Positions 1 to 5,996 of a stretch of DNA of 6,755 nt are shown piece after piece. The notes below the pieces were generated by a model. That model worked only from the letters and a program-made list of their open reading frames with translations. It had not been told where the DNA came from and did not search any database. The DNA comes from Bacillota bacterium (lineage in GTDB: Bacteria > Bacillota > Dethiobacteria > DTU022 > JAAZDR01). Location of the stretch: contig JAAZDR010000212.1 in NCBI GenBank assembly GCA_012512705.1, positions 1-6,755 on the forward strand, written 5' to 3'. The translations under genes were made by a program, and so were the position numbers. Within the stretch, counting starts at the first letter, position 1. Each line of letters opens with the position of its first letter.

Positions 1-215
1 ATAATCATCTCCGCCCGGCTGTAGATTTCCTGGGGATCTTCAACCAGCTCAGCTCCAGCTTGAAGATAGCTTTCGTCCTCAAAACCGCTGCCCTGACCTG
101 CACCCTTCTCCACCAGTATATGATGACCGTCACGACATAACATCTCTACACCGTCCGGGAGCATCGCTACTCTCTGTTCGTCTTTTTTTATCTCTTTTGG
201 TATCCCGATAATCAC
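1..215 (-). CDS. ald: Alanine dehydrogenase, N-terminal fragment (cut by left window edge)
   Basis: The first 71 codons of a probable NAD-dependent L-alanine dehydrogenase, the cytosolic enzyme that interconverts L-alanine and pyruvate plus ammonia. The visible protein opens MIIGIPKEIKKDEQRVAMLP, the usual Ald N-terminal signature. It continues with a GAGQGSGF segment at residues 38-45 that matches Ald better than the related transhydrogenase alpha subunit. Arg15 aligns with the substrate-binding arginine known in Ald. The partner lysine of the KVKEP motif and the Rossmann NAD domain lie beyond base 1. The start is a GTG at 213-215 with an AGGAGG ribosome site 7 bases upstream; no in-frame ATG is as well placed. 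It begins 37 bp after recR with no terminator between, so co-transcription with recR is possible. A transhydrogenase alpha subunit is the main alternative. Confidence 0.85.
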   Translation of the reverse strand, partial: MIIGIPKEIKKDEQRVAMLPDGVEMLCRDGHHILVEKGAGQGSGFEDESYLQAGAELVEDPQEIYSRAEMI

Positions 216-222
216 TGGCAAT

Positions 223-229
223 CCTCCTC
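223..229 (-). promoter_or_regulatory. Ribosome binding site of ald
   Basis: Reads GAGGAGG on the minus strand, ending 7 bases before a GTG codon. It decides the ald start at 215, because the next in-frame ATG is codon 18, inside conserved sequence. Confidence 0.8.
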
Positions 230-252
230 TACTTTTTAGAATCGGGGCAAAC

Positions 253-852
253 CTAAATTTCCCTGCGTCCTTCGAGGGCACGACTGAGCGTCAGTTCATC
301 AGCATACTCCAAATCACCGCCTACCGGAAGGCCAAACCCAATACGTGTAACCTTTATACCTAGAGGCTTAACCAGACGCGCCAAGTATAAGGCGGTAGCA
401 TCGCCCTCAGCGTTAGGATTAGTAGCGATAATCAGCTCTTTTACCTCTCCCTCCTGCAAGCGCTTAAGCAGCCCAGCAACATTAAGCTCTTCTGGGCCGA
501 TACCATCGAGTGGAGATAGCGCACCATGAAGCACATGATAAAGACCGCGATAATCCCCCATGCGTTCAAAGGTTATAATATCGCGTGACTCTTGGACAAC
601 GCAGATAAGCGTTCGATCGCGCCGCATATCTACACAGATACAACATGGATCCGTATCCGTTAAATTGCCGCATTGGGAACAGGTTATAATCCTATTTTTC
701 GCCTCTAACAGAGCCTTGGCCATCATCTCTACCTCTTCATTGCTACGGGAAAGAAGAAAAAAAGCCAAGCGCTGAGCGGTTTTTGGCCCTATCCCCGGCA
801 GAAAACGGAATGCTTCAATTAAATTTTTAAGGGGTTCCGGGTAGTCATACAT
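253..852 (-). CDS. recR: Recombination mediator protein RecR
   Basis: A full-length RecR (199 residues; the family is about 200). With RecO and RecF it helps load RecA onto SSB-coated single-stranded DNA at gaps during recombinational repair. The N-terminal helix-hairpin-helix region is clear ([18 protein letters not shown], residues 17-34). It is followed by a four-cysteine zinc finger (Cys58, Cys61, Cys70, Cys73, with an extra Cys71). The Toprim domain starts near residue 82 and includes the ES pair at 88-89 and the family segment [15 protein letters not shown] at 143-157. The tail has the usual [18 protein letters not shown] segment (172-189). The ATG at 850-852 has a GGAGGT site 11 bases upstream. 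The gene lies 23 bp after ybaB, the standard dnaX-ybaB-recR order. No truncation or missing key residue is seen. Confidence 0.97.
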   Translation of the reverse strand: MYDYPEPLKNLIEAFRFLPGIGPKTAQRLAFFLLSRSNEEVEMMAKALLEAKNRIITCSQCGNLTDTDPCCICVDMRRDRTLICVVQESRDIITFERMGDYRGLYHVLHGALSPLDGIGPEELNVAGLLKRLQEGEVKELIIATNPNAEGDATALYLARLVKPLGIKVTRIGFGLPVGGDLEYADELTLSRALEGRREI

Positions 853-875
853 TTAGTCGCTTTACCTCCACCTAT

Positions 876-1187
876 TTAGAAAAAACCGGGCGGAAGGTTA
901 AATCCTCCGGTTGCTTTTTTCATCTCTTCAGAAATCATCTCTTCCGCACGACGCAAAGCACCATTAACTGCTGAGATAATTAAATCCTGCAGCATCTCAA
1001 GATCATCGCCTTCAACGACCTCTGGAGCAATCTCAAGAGTGACAAGCTCCTTGCGGCCGTTAGCTACTGCGCGCACCGCACCGCCGCCGCTTGTAGACTC
1101 CACAGTCTTCTCTTCAAGTTCTTTCTGCATCGCTATCATTTTTTTTTGCATCTTTTGCGCCTGTTTCAACATTTTATTCATATTCAT
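876..1187 (-). CDS. ybaB: Nucleoid-associated protein, YbaB/EbfC family
   Basis: A 103-residue member of the YbaB/EbfC family, small dimeric proteins that bind DNA and associate with the nucleoid. The family signature is visible as an N-terminal amphipathic helix with MNKMLKQAQKMQKKM, then a central beta region with SGGGAVRAVANGRKEL, then a helix with LQDLIISAVNGALRRAEEM, and a Gly/Pro-rich end (ATGGFNLPPGFF). The reading frame is open to an ATG at 1232 that overlaps the end of dnaX. The ATG at 1185-1187 is preferred because it has a near-perfect GGAGGTG site 6 bases upstream and gives the usual protein length. It lies 28 bp after dnaX and 23 bp before recR, consistent with one transcript. 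Its exact biochemical role remains loosely defined in the family. Confidence 0.93.
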   Translation of the reverse strand: MNMNKMLKQAQKMQKKMIAMQKELEEKTVESTSGGGAVRAVANGRKELVTLEIAPEVVEGDDLEMLQDLIISAVNGALRRAEEMISEEMKKATGGFNLPPGFF

Positions 1188-1193
1188 CTGCTT

Positions 1194-1200
1194 CACCTCC
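1194..1200 (-). promoter_or_regulatory. Ribosome binding site of ybaB
   Basis: Reads GGAGGTG on the minus strand, 6 bases before the ATG at 1185-1187. It decides in favour of this start over the upstream in-frame ATG at 1230-1232, which has no comparable site. Confidence 0.85.
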
Positions 1201-1215
1201 CTTATCTGTTCACCG

Positions 1216-2970
1216 CTAATCCTTTCCAACATTCTCTACGACCTGACCTTTAAATAACTTTTTAGCACTCTCAAATAGTGACTCATCCTCACTGAGAGCA
1301 TGCTGGTCGAGATGTGCTTTCTCCGGCTCATAGGAATCAGTTTTTTTATTTATAATTTTTTTTTCATATTCTTCCTCAAAAAAAATACATTTCATCTCTA
1401 ATTTTTCTTTTAAAAATTTATTAATTACCGCTTCGATAACCTGTCGGTTCTCTTCTTTCTCCGTATTCTGCTTGTGTAGCTCATTCTCTCGAGGGAAAGC
1501 AATCACAAGGCTCTTTTTTTCAACAGCTAACGGCTTACCATATTCCAACCAGGCATACGCCTGGGGGCGCTTACTCTTGATCTGTCTCAAAAGCTGCGGC
1601 CAGTATTTTTTTAGCCTCTGCAAAGCCCAATTTCTATTACTATCCACCGACTCCACCAAAGGATATGTCCCTTTGTTTTCTTTGCTCCTCTCTTCTGCCT
1701 GCAAAAAAGGCAAAGAGTGCGCAGCAGCTGTTTCCTGAGAGCTCTTCAGCCGTTCGGATTGAAGTTCGGATTGAAGTAGCCTTTGCTGGTCAGCAGCACG
1801 GCCTTTGTTCAGGGCAGCAACCTTTTCCTCAAGTGCAGCGAGCTTATCGATAATCGCAGCAATTGATTGCTGGCCGATATAGCGATTTATTTTAATCAGA
1901 CGCAGTACAGCCATCTCCAGCATAAAATGCGGATAGCATGTATGACGCAGCGAAACCATTAAATTATTTAGTTCAGCAATCATCTCCAGCAACGCTTCAT
2001 AAGTAAAACGTCCCCTGCTCGCCTCAAAAAAGCTTTTGAATTCGGGCAGATCGCGGGCAACCTGCTCCAGTGAACTCCCCGCGGCCAGCAGTAAAAGTCT
2101 ACTCAAAAATAAGGTTAAATCGCGGATAAAAAGAGCAAGATCCTTCCCGCCAAAAACAATCTCTTCTATAATTTGAAGGGCGCGGTGCGGTTGGTCATCG
2201 GCAATCGCCATCGTCAGTTCGTTCACCAGCTGCGGTGCGGTAACACCAAAAAGCTCCTGAACTGTCTCTACTTTAATAACACCATCAACATAAGCGCGGC
2301 ATTGTTCCAAGAGACCAAATGCATCACGCATACTGCCCTCTGCAAGGCGGGCAATAAGGAGTCGGGCATGCTCATCTACCTGCCAACCTTCCTGCGTAGA
2401 AGCCTCGTGCAGCCTTAAACTTATTTCCGCGGCTGTTAGAAGGCGGAAATCAAACCGCTGGCAGCGGGAGACAATTGTTGGCGGTACCTTATGCGGCTCC
2501 GTCGTCGCTAAAATAAAAATTACCCCTCGCGGTGGTTCCTCCAGAGTTTTTAGCAGTGCATTAAAGGCTTCGTTAGTGAGCATATGCACCTCATCAATAA
2601 TATAAACCTTACAGCGAAACTCCGAAGGGTTATAACGCACCTTTTCCCGCAGCTCACGGATCTCATCGATGCCTCGGTTAGAGGCGGCATCAATCTCCAG
2701 GACGTCCATAGTGCGCCCTTCGGCAATACTGAGACAAGCCGGACATTGACCACACGGCTCCGTAGATGGGCCGTTAATGCAATTGACGGCCTTCGCTAAT
2801 ATTTTTGCCGTCGTTGTTTTCCCTGTCCCCCGTGGACCGCAAAAAAGGTAGGCATGACTTACCCTCTTGGACTTAAGAGCATTTTGCAGGGTTTGACGTA
2901 TATGCTCCTGTCCCACCATCTCTGCAAATTTTGCCGGACGCCAACGGCGGTACATCGAGCGGTAGCTCAT
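1216..2970 (-). CDS. dnaX: DNA polymerase III subunit gamma/tau
   Basis: The AAA+ motor subunit of the clamp loader that places the beta sliding clamp on primed DNA; the tau form also links to the polymerase. The 584-residue protein begins with the family signature RWRPAKFAEMVGQEHI. Walker A is GPRGTGKT (45-52). A zinc module uses Cys64, Cys73, Cys76 and Cys79. Walker B is IIDEVHML (124-131, Asp126-Glu127). The SRC motif with the arginine finger (Arg169) is at 168-170, and a sensor-2-like GSMRDA is at 212-217. Residues of about 240-370 form the oligomerisation domain. About 370-440 is a charged, Gln/Glu-rich linker with a short repeat, and the rest is the tau C-terminal part. The ATG at 2968-2970 has a TGGAGG site 6 bases upstream. 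An A9 run at codons 536-539 could allow slippage. The gene heads the ybaB-recR-ald run. Confidence 0.97.
   Translation of the reverse strand: MSYRSMYRRWRPAKFAEMVGQEHIRQTLQNALKSKRVSHAYLFCGPRGTGKTTTAKILAKAVNCINGPSTEPCGQCPACLSIAEGRTMDVLEIDAASNRGIDEIRELREKVRYNPSEFRCKVYIIDEVHMLTNEAFNALLKTLEEPPRGVIFILATTEPHKVPPTIVSRCQRFDFRLLTAAEISLRLHEASTQEGWQVDEHARLLIARLAEGSMRDAFGLLEQCRAYVDGVIKVETVQELFGVTAPQLVNELTMAIADDQPHRALQIIEEIVFGGKDLALFIRDLTLFLSRLLLLAAGSSLEQVARDLPEFKSFFEASRGRFTYEALLEMIAELNNLMVSLRHTCYPHFMLEMAVLRLIKINRYIGQQSIAAIIDKLAALEEKVAALNKGRAADQQRLLQSELQSERLKSSQETAAAHSLPFLQAEERSKENKGTYPLVESVDSNRNWALQRLKKYWPQLLRQIKSKRPQAYAWLEYGKPLAVEKKSLVIAFPRENELHKQNTEKEENRQVIEAVINKFLKEKLEMKCIFFEEEYEKKIINKKTDSYEPEKAHLDQHALSEDESLFESAKKLFKGQVVENVGKD
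1752..1777. repeat. 12-bp tandem duplication inside dnaX
   Basis: The unit TTCGGATTGAAG occurs twice in tandem (1753-1764 and 1765-1776), with one matching base on each flank. The period is four codons, so the frame is kept; it encodes the repeated LQSE-LQSE stretch around residues 399-406 of the DnaX linker. Confidence 0.9.
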
Positions 2971-2998
2971 ATTTTTCCTCCAGCCCTATTTTCTTATT

Positions 2999-3028
2999 AT
3001 TTTATCAGCAAAGAACTGCGAAAAGCAA
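2999..3028 (-). promoter_or_regulatory. Candidate promoter for dnaX operon
   Basis: On the minus strand, TTGCTT (3023-3028) and TAAAAT (2999-3004) are separated by 18 bp, giving a start near 2992 and a leader of about 20 bases that contains the dnaX ribosome site (2977-2982). The -35 matches only half the consensus and the region is AT-rich, so this is tentative. Confidence 0.35.
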
Positions 3029-3090
3029 GACCTTAAGCCGTGTAGTTTTGAATTCCTTTCTTAGAGATATTCAATTAGCATAAATGGCGT

Positions 3091-3119
3091 TTGCGCTGGC
3101 AAAAAGAATTATTTAGAAT
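3091..3119 (+). promoter_or_regulatory. Candidate promoter for nrdJ
   Basis: TTGCGC (3091-3096) and TAGAAT (3114-3119) with a 17-bp spacer lie about 60 bases upstream of the nrdJ start. The -10 is a 5/6 match but the -35 only 3/6. No cobalamin riboswitch would fit between here and the gene, and I see no clear NrdR box. Confidence 0.35.
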
Positions 3120-3163
3120 AAAAATGGCATTTTATTTTTAATTTACCAATTATATTCGAAGTA

Positions 3164-3174
3164 GAGGATGTGAG
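3164..3174 (+). promoter_or_regulatory. Weak ribosome binding site of nrdJ
   Basis: Purine-rich GAGGATGTGAG upstream of the TTG start, partly complementary to the 16S rRNA tail. GAGG itself is 12 bases from the start, longer than ideal. An in-frame stop at 3171-3173 means the protein cannot start further upstream. Confidence 0.5.
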
Positions 3175-3179
3175 TCATT

Positions 3180-5411
3180 TTGAAATTATCGCCTTCTGCC
3201 AAAGCGGTATTAGAGCGCCGTTATTTAAAAAAAGACGGACAGCGGGTTCTCGAGACACCTGAAGACATGTTGTGGCGTGTAGCTGAGAATATCGCTGCAG
3301 TTGACAGAGATGTTTACGGCGAAAGTGAAGAACACCTACATAATTTAACAAAAAAATTTTTTGAGATGATGGACAAGCGGTTATTTATGCCAAACTCTCC
3401 TACGCTGATGAATGCCGGACGCGAACTGCAACAGCTATCTGCCTGTTTCGTCCTCCCTGTGGAAGATTCCATGGAGAGCATTTTTGAGACGATTAAAAAC
3501 GCGGCGCTTATTCATAAAAGTGGTGGTGGGACAGGCTTTTCTTTCTCCCGTCTGCGTCCGAAAAAAGATATCGTTAAATCGACGGGTGGGGTAGCCAGCG
3601 GTCCGATCTCTTTTTTAAAAGTTTTTAATGCTGCCACGGAAGCAGTAAAACAGGGTGGGACCCGTAGAGGTGCAAATATGGGCATCTTAAGGGTGGATCA
3701 CCCCGATATTCTTGAGTTCGTCACGGCCAAAAAAGACCTGAATGAGATTACTAACTTTAACTTATCCGTAGGCATAACGAATAGATTTATGGAAGCACTG
3801 CAAAATGATGAAGAATACCCATTAATTAACCCGCGCAATGGTGAAATAACCGCCAAACTAAAGGCACGTGAAGTTTTTGATCTGATCGTGGAGATGGCTT
3901 GGCTTAACGGCGAACCGGGAATTATTTTCCTGGATAGAATAAACGAGGATAACCCTACACCAGCGCTTGGAGAGATTGAGAGCACAAACCCTTGTGGCGA
4001 GCAGCCGCTCCTGCCCTATGAATCATGTAACCTCGGTTCGATAAACCTGTCCCAAGTCGCTTCTGCGGAGAAAGGAATCGACTGGGAACTTTTAAGGGAG
4101 ACTGTACATACAGCTGTTCATTTCCTAGATAATGTCATCGACGCCAATAACTATCCCCTGCCGGAGATCGAAAAACTTACCAAAGCTACGCGCAAGATCG
4201 GTCTGGGGGTTATGGGCTGGGGAGATCTGCTCTACAAACTAAAAATTCCTTATAACTCCGAGGAGGCTCTACAAAAAGCAGAAGAGGTAGCCTCTTTTAT
4301 CAATGAAGAATCTAAAAAAGCCTCTGCCAACCTTGCGGAAAAACGTGGGTTCTTCCCCTATTTTAAAGGAAGCACCTACGAAAAAAAAGGCTTTCCTCCC
4401 TTGCGCAACGCAACAACAACAACGATTGCTCCCACAGGAACGATCTCGATCATTTGCGGGACTTCAAGCGGGATTGAGCCTTTGTTTGCCCTCGCTTTCA
4501 GGCGCAATATCATGGATAACGACCTGCTTTTAGAGGTTAATCCTGTCTTTGAGGAGGAAGCAAAAAAAAGCGGTTTTTACAGCCGTGAACTGATGGAGAA
4601 GATAGCACAGAGCGGGAGTATCCAGGGAATGGAAGAAATCCCGCAAAGAATTCGGGAAGTATTTGTTACTGCACACGAGATTGAACCTGAGTGGCATCTG
4701 AGAATGCAGGCAGTATTCCAAAAACATACGGACAACGCTGTCAGCAAAACAGTAAACCTGCCCCGGGAAGCAACGCGTGAAGATGTAGCAAAAATTTATA
4801 AATTAGCTTACACTTTAAGCTGCAAAGGAGTGACAATCTACCGCGATCAGAGTCGTGAACAGCAGGTTTTGCAGAAAGGAACCTTAAGAAAAGAAAAAGA
4901 AACAAAAAGAACAGCCAGAAAAGAGATCGCTCCCCGCCCTCGCCCCGATGTCACAAAAGGGCAAACAGAAAGAGTGCGCACAGGCTGCGGCAACTTGTAC
5001 GTAACGATCAACGAGGATGAAAACGGCCTCTGCGAGTTATTTGCCTCTATGGGTAAATCAGGAGGTTGTGCGGCAAGCCAATCAGAAGCAATTGCCAGGC
5101 TGATCAGCATGGCTCTGCGTTCCGGCCTTAAAGTTAGCTCCATAATTAAAGAACTGCGGGGAATCCGCTGCCCCAACCCTACATGGCAAAAAGGGGGCGG
5201 GATGGTTTTAAGCTGTCCCGATGCAATAGGTATTGTTCTTGACTACTATGTCCAATGGAAAGAAACCGGGAAAAGGCCAGTTGAAAATAGTAAAAACGGC
5301 ATAGACAACCTTGACACCCTGATCGGTGCTTGTCCAGAGTGCGGAGGAGCTGTTAAACACGAGAGCGGTTGTATAACGTGTTACTACTGCGGTTTTTCAC
5401 GCTGCAGCTAA
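3180..5411 (+). CDS. nrdJ: Adenosylcobalamin-dependent (class II) ribonucleotide reductase
   Basis: Reduces ribonucleotides to deoxyribonucleotides, using coenzyme B12 to generate the catalytic thiyl radical, so it needs neither oxygen nor a separate radical subunit. The 743-residue chain shows the class II active site: Asn270, Cys272 and Glu274 in STNPCGEQPLLPYESCNLGS, with the redox pair Cys89 (LSACFVLP) and Cys283. The Cys272-Cys283 spacing of 11 equals that of Thermotoga NrdJ. The segment APTGTISIICGTSSGIEP (417-434) is the phosphate-binding loop. No N-terminal ATP-cone is visible, so the overall-activity site is probably absent. A basic linker (about 566-596) leads to a TSCPD domain (about 600-690). 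The tail is Cys-rich (Cys718, 721, 731, 734, 737, 742), probably the thioredoxin-reducible or zinc-ribbon end. The start is TTG with an in-frame stop three codons upstream. It is a lone gene, divergent from dnaX and convergent with the SRP RNA. Confidence 0.96.
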   Translation: MKLSPSAKAVLERRYLKKDGQRVLETPEDMLWRVAENIAAVDRDVYGESEEHLHNLTKKFFEMMDKRLFMPNSPTLMNAGRELQQLSACFVLPVEDSMESIFETIKNAALIHKSGGGTGFSFSRLRPKKDIVKSTGGVASGPISFLKVFNAATEAVKQGGTRRGANMGILRVDHPDILEFVTAKKDLNEITNFNLSVGITNRFMEALQNDEEYPLINPRNGEITAKLKAREVFDLIVEMAWLNGEPGIIFLDRINEDNPTPALGEIESTNPCGEQPLLPYESCNLGSINLSQVASAEKGIDWELLRETVHTAVHFLDNVIDANNYPLPEIEKLTKATRKIGLGVMGWGDLLYKLKIPYNSEEALQKAEEVASFINEESKKASANLAEKRGFFPYFKGSTYEKKGFPPLRNATTTTIAPTGTISIICGTSSGIEPLFALAFRRNIMDNDLLLEVNPVFEEEAKKSGFYSRELMEKIAQSGSIQGMEEIPQRIREVFVTAHEIEPEWHLRMQAVFQKHTDNAVSKTVNLPREATREDVAKIYKLAYTLSCKGVTIYRDQSREQQVLQKGTLRKEKETKRTARKEIAPRPRPDVTKGQTERVRTGCGNLYVTINEDENGLCELFASMGKSGGCAASQSEAIARLISMALRSGLKVSSIIKELRGIRCPNPTWQKGGGMVLSCPDAIGIVLDYYVQWKETGKRPVENSKNGIDNLDTLIGACPECGGAVKHESGCITCYYCGFSRCS

Positions 5412-5451
5412 ACAAATCAACTGCCCGTTACTTAGGACGGACACTAAAAAG

Positions 5452-5496
5452 AAAGAGGGTTTAGAGCAAGATTATTTCTTGCTCTAAACCCTCTTT
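5452..5496. terminator. Bidirectional intrinsic terminator between nrdJ and SRP RNA
   Basis: A perfect 19-bp inverted repeat (arms 5452-5470 and 5478-5496) with a 7-base loop. On the minus strand the stem is followed by a T-rich tract (CTTTTT at about 5446-5451), a good terminator 23 bases after the SRP RNA. On the plus strand the T-rich end is only CTCTTTAA, so termination of nrdJ is less certain, though the stem starts about 40 bases past its stop codon. Confidence 0.9.
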
Positions 5497-5519
5497 AATG
5501 TTCAAGATAATACTTTAAA

Positions 5520-5788
5520 GGCCGTGCACCTGTCTTTGACCTCTCCTTCCGAGCGTAACCCGGTCAGTTAGCTCCAGCTCGGCTTCCCCGTGGCACCCGC
5601 AGGGTTCCACTTACCGCTGCTTCCTCCCGGATCTGACGGGGTTCGTGGGCCTGCGCCGCACAGGACCAAGCCTTCGACACCACTTGCCCGGGGCAGTCCC
5701 CACAAGAAAAAGGCCGCAGACAGGAATTCGACCCTGCTATAGCGGATTGCAGGTTCAGGGCACCGCTACCTCCCCGTCTAGCACGACC
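5520..5788 (-). ncRNA. ffs: Signal recognition particle RNA, long Gram-positive type (scRNA/ffs)
   Basis: The RNA core of the signal recognition particle, which binds Ffh and targets ribosomes making membrane and secreted proteins to FtsY at the membrane. The ends pair over 8 bp (GGTCGTGC at 5781-5788 with GCACGGCC at 5520-5527), which I used to set the boundaries, giving 269 nt. The 5' part, with GGTAGCGGTGCCCTG and CCTGCAATCCGCT, is the Alu-domain core typical of Bacillus/Clostridium SRP RNA. Domain IV lies near 5614-5640: GTCAGATCC, tetraloop GGGA (5625-5628), then GGAAGCAGCGG, the Ffh-binding hairpin. Two bases there differ from the usual form (see findings). It starts 16 bp after tRNA-Ser and is probably processed from the same transcript. 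The ends could be off by a few bases. Confidence 0.96.
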
Positions 5789-5804
5789 AAGCTTTATTTA
5801 ATAA

Positions 5805-5900
5805 TGGCGGAGAGAGAGGGATTCGAACCCTCGAGACGAGGTTTTGCCCCGTCTACTCGCTTTCCAGGCGAGCGCCTTCGTCCAACTCGACCATCTCTCC
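5805..5900 (-). tRNA. tRNA-Ser, anticodon GGA
   Basis: A class II tRNA with a 7-bp acceptor stem (GGAGAGA with TCTCTCC), an anticodon arm CTCGC-CTGGAAA-GCGAG, a long variable arm (7 bp with loop CAAAA) and a T arm GAGGG-TTCGAAT-CCCTC. The discriminator is G and the CCA end is encoded. The anticodon GGA (5863-5865) reads the serine codons UCC and UCU. The long variable arm is the main identity element of tRNA-Ser. It stands directly upstream of the SRP RNA and is driven by the promoter at 5922-5950. Confidence 0.97.
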
Positions 5901-5921
5901 ACGAACTATTGGGCAGTAACT

Positions 5922-5950
5922 ATTATACATAGGATCAGCCCTAAATGCAA
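5922..5950 (-). promoter_or_regulatory. Near-consensus sigma-A promoter for tRNA-Ser and SRP RNA
   Basis: On the minus strand, TTGCAT (5945-5950) and a perfect TATAAT (5922-5927) are spaced by exactly 17 bp, placing the start near 5915, some 15 bases before the mature tRNA 5' end. Such strength fits a stable-RNA unit. No terminator is evident between the thrC stop (5997) and this promoter, so some read-through from thrC is also possible. Confidence 0.85.
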
Positions 5951-5996
5951 GTGTTTCCCACAGGCCGATCAACAGCAGGCGCCAAATCTCCTCTTT

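Noticed and set aside
1188..1232. Longer ybaB reading frame starting at the ATG at 1232, overlapping the end of dnaX
   Set aside because: It adds 15 residues not typical of the family and lacks a good ribosome site, whereas the ATG at 1187 has GGAGGTG at ideal spacing.
2971..3179. Cobalamin riboswitch or NrdR box upstream of nrdJ
   Set aside because: The region is short and AT-rich, with no B12-box-like conserved core and no clear pair of NrdR palindromes. The AAAATG-G-CATTTT mini-palindrome near 3122-3134 is too short to interpret.
3347..3362. A7T6 run near the 5' end of nrdJ as a frameshift site
   Set aside because: It encodes a normal KKFF stretch in a conserved N-terminal helix, and the frame continues intact with no truncated product expected to be useful.
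5645..5932. Plus-strand open frame of 95 codons
   Set aside because: It is antisense to the SRP RNA and tRNA-Ser; those RNAs explain the sequence.
5951..5996. Possible terminator after thrC (GGCGCC and neighbouring GC-rich bases)
   Set aside because: No stem of useful length followed by a T-tract could be built on the minus strand.
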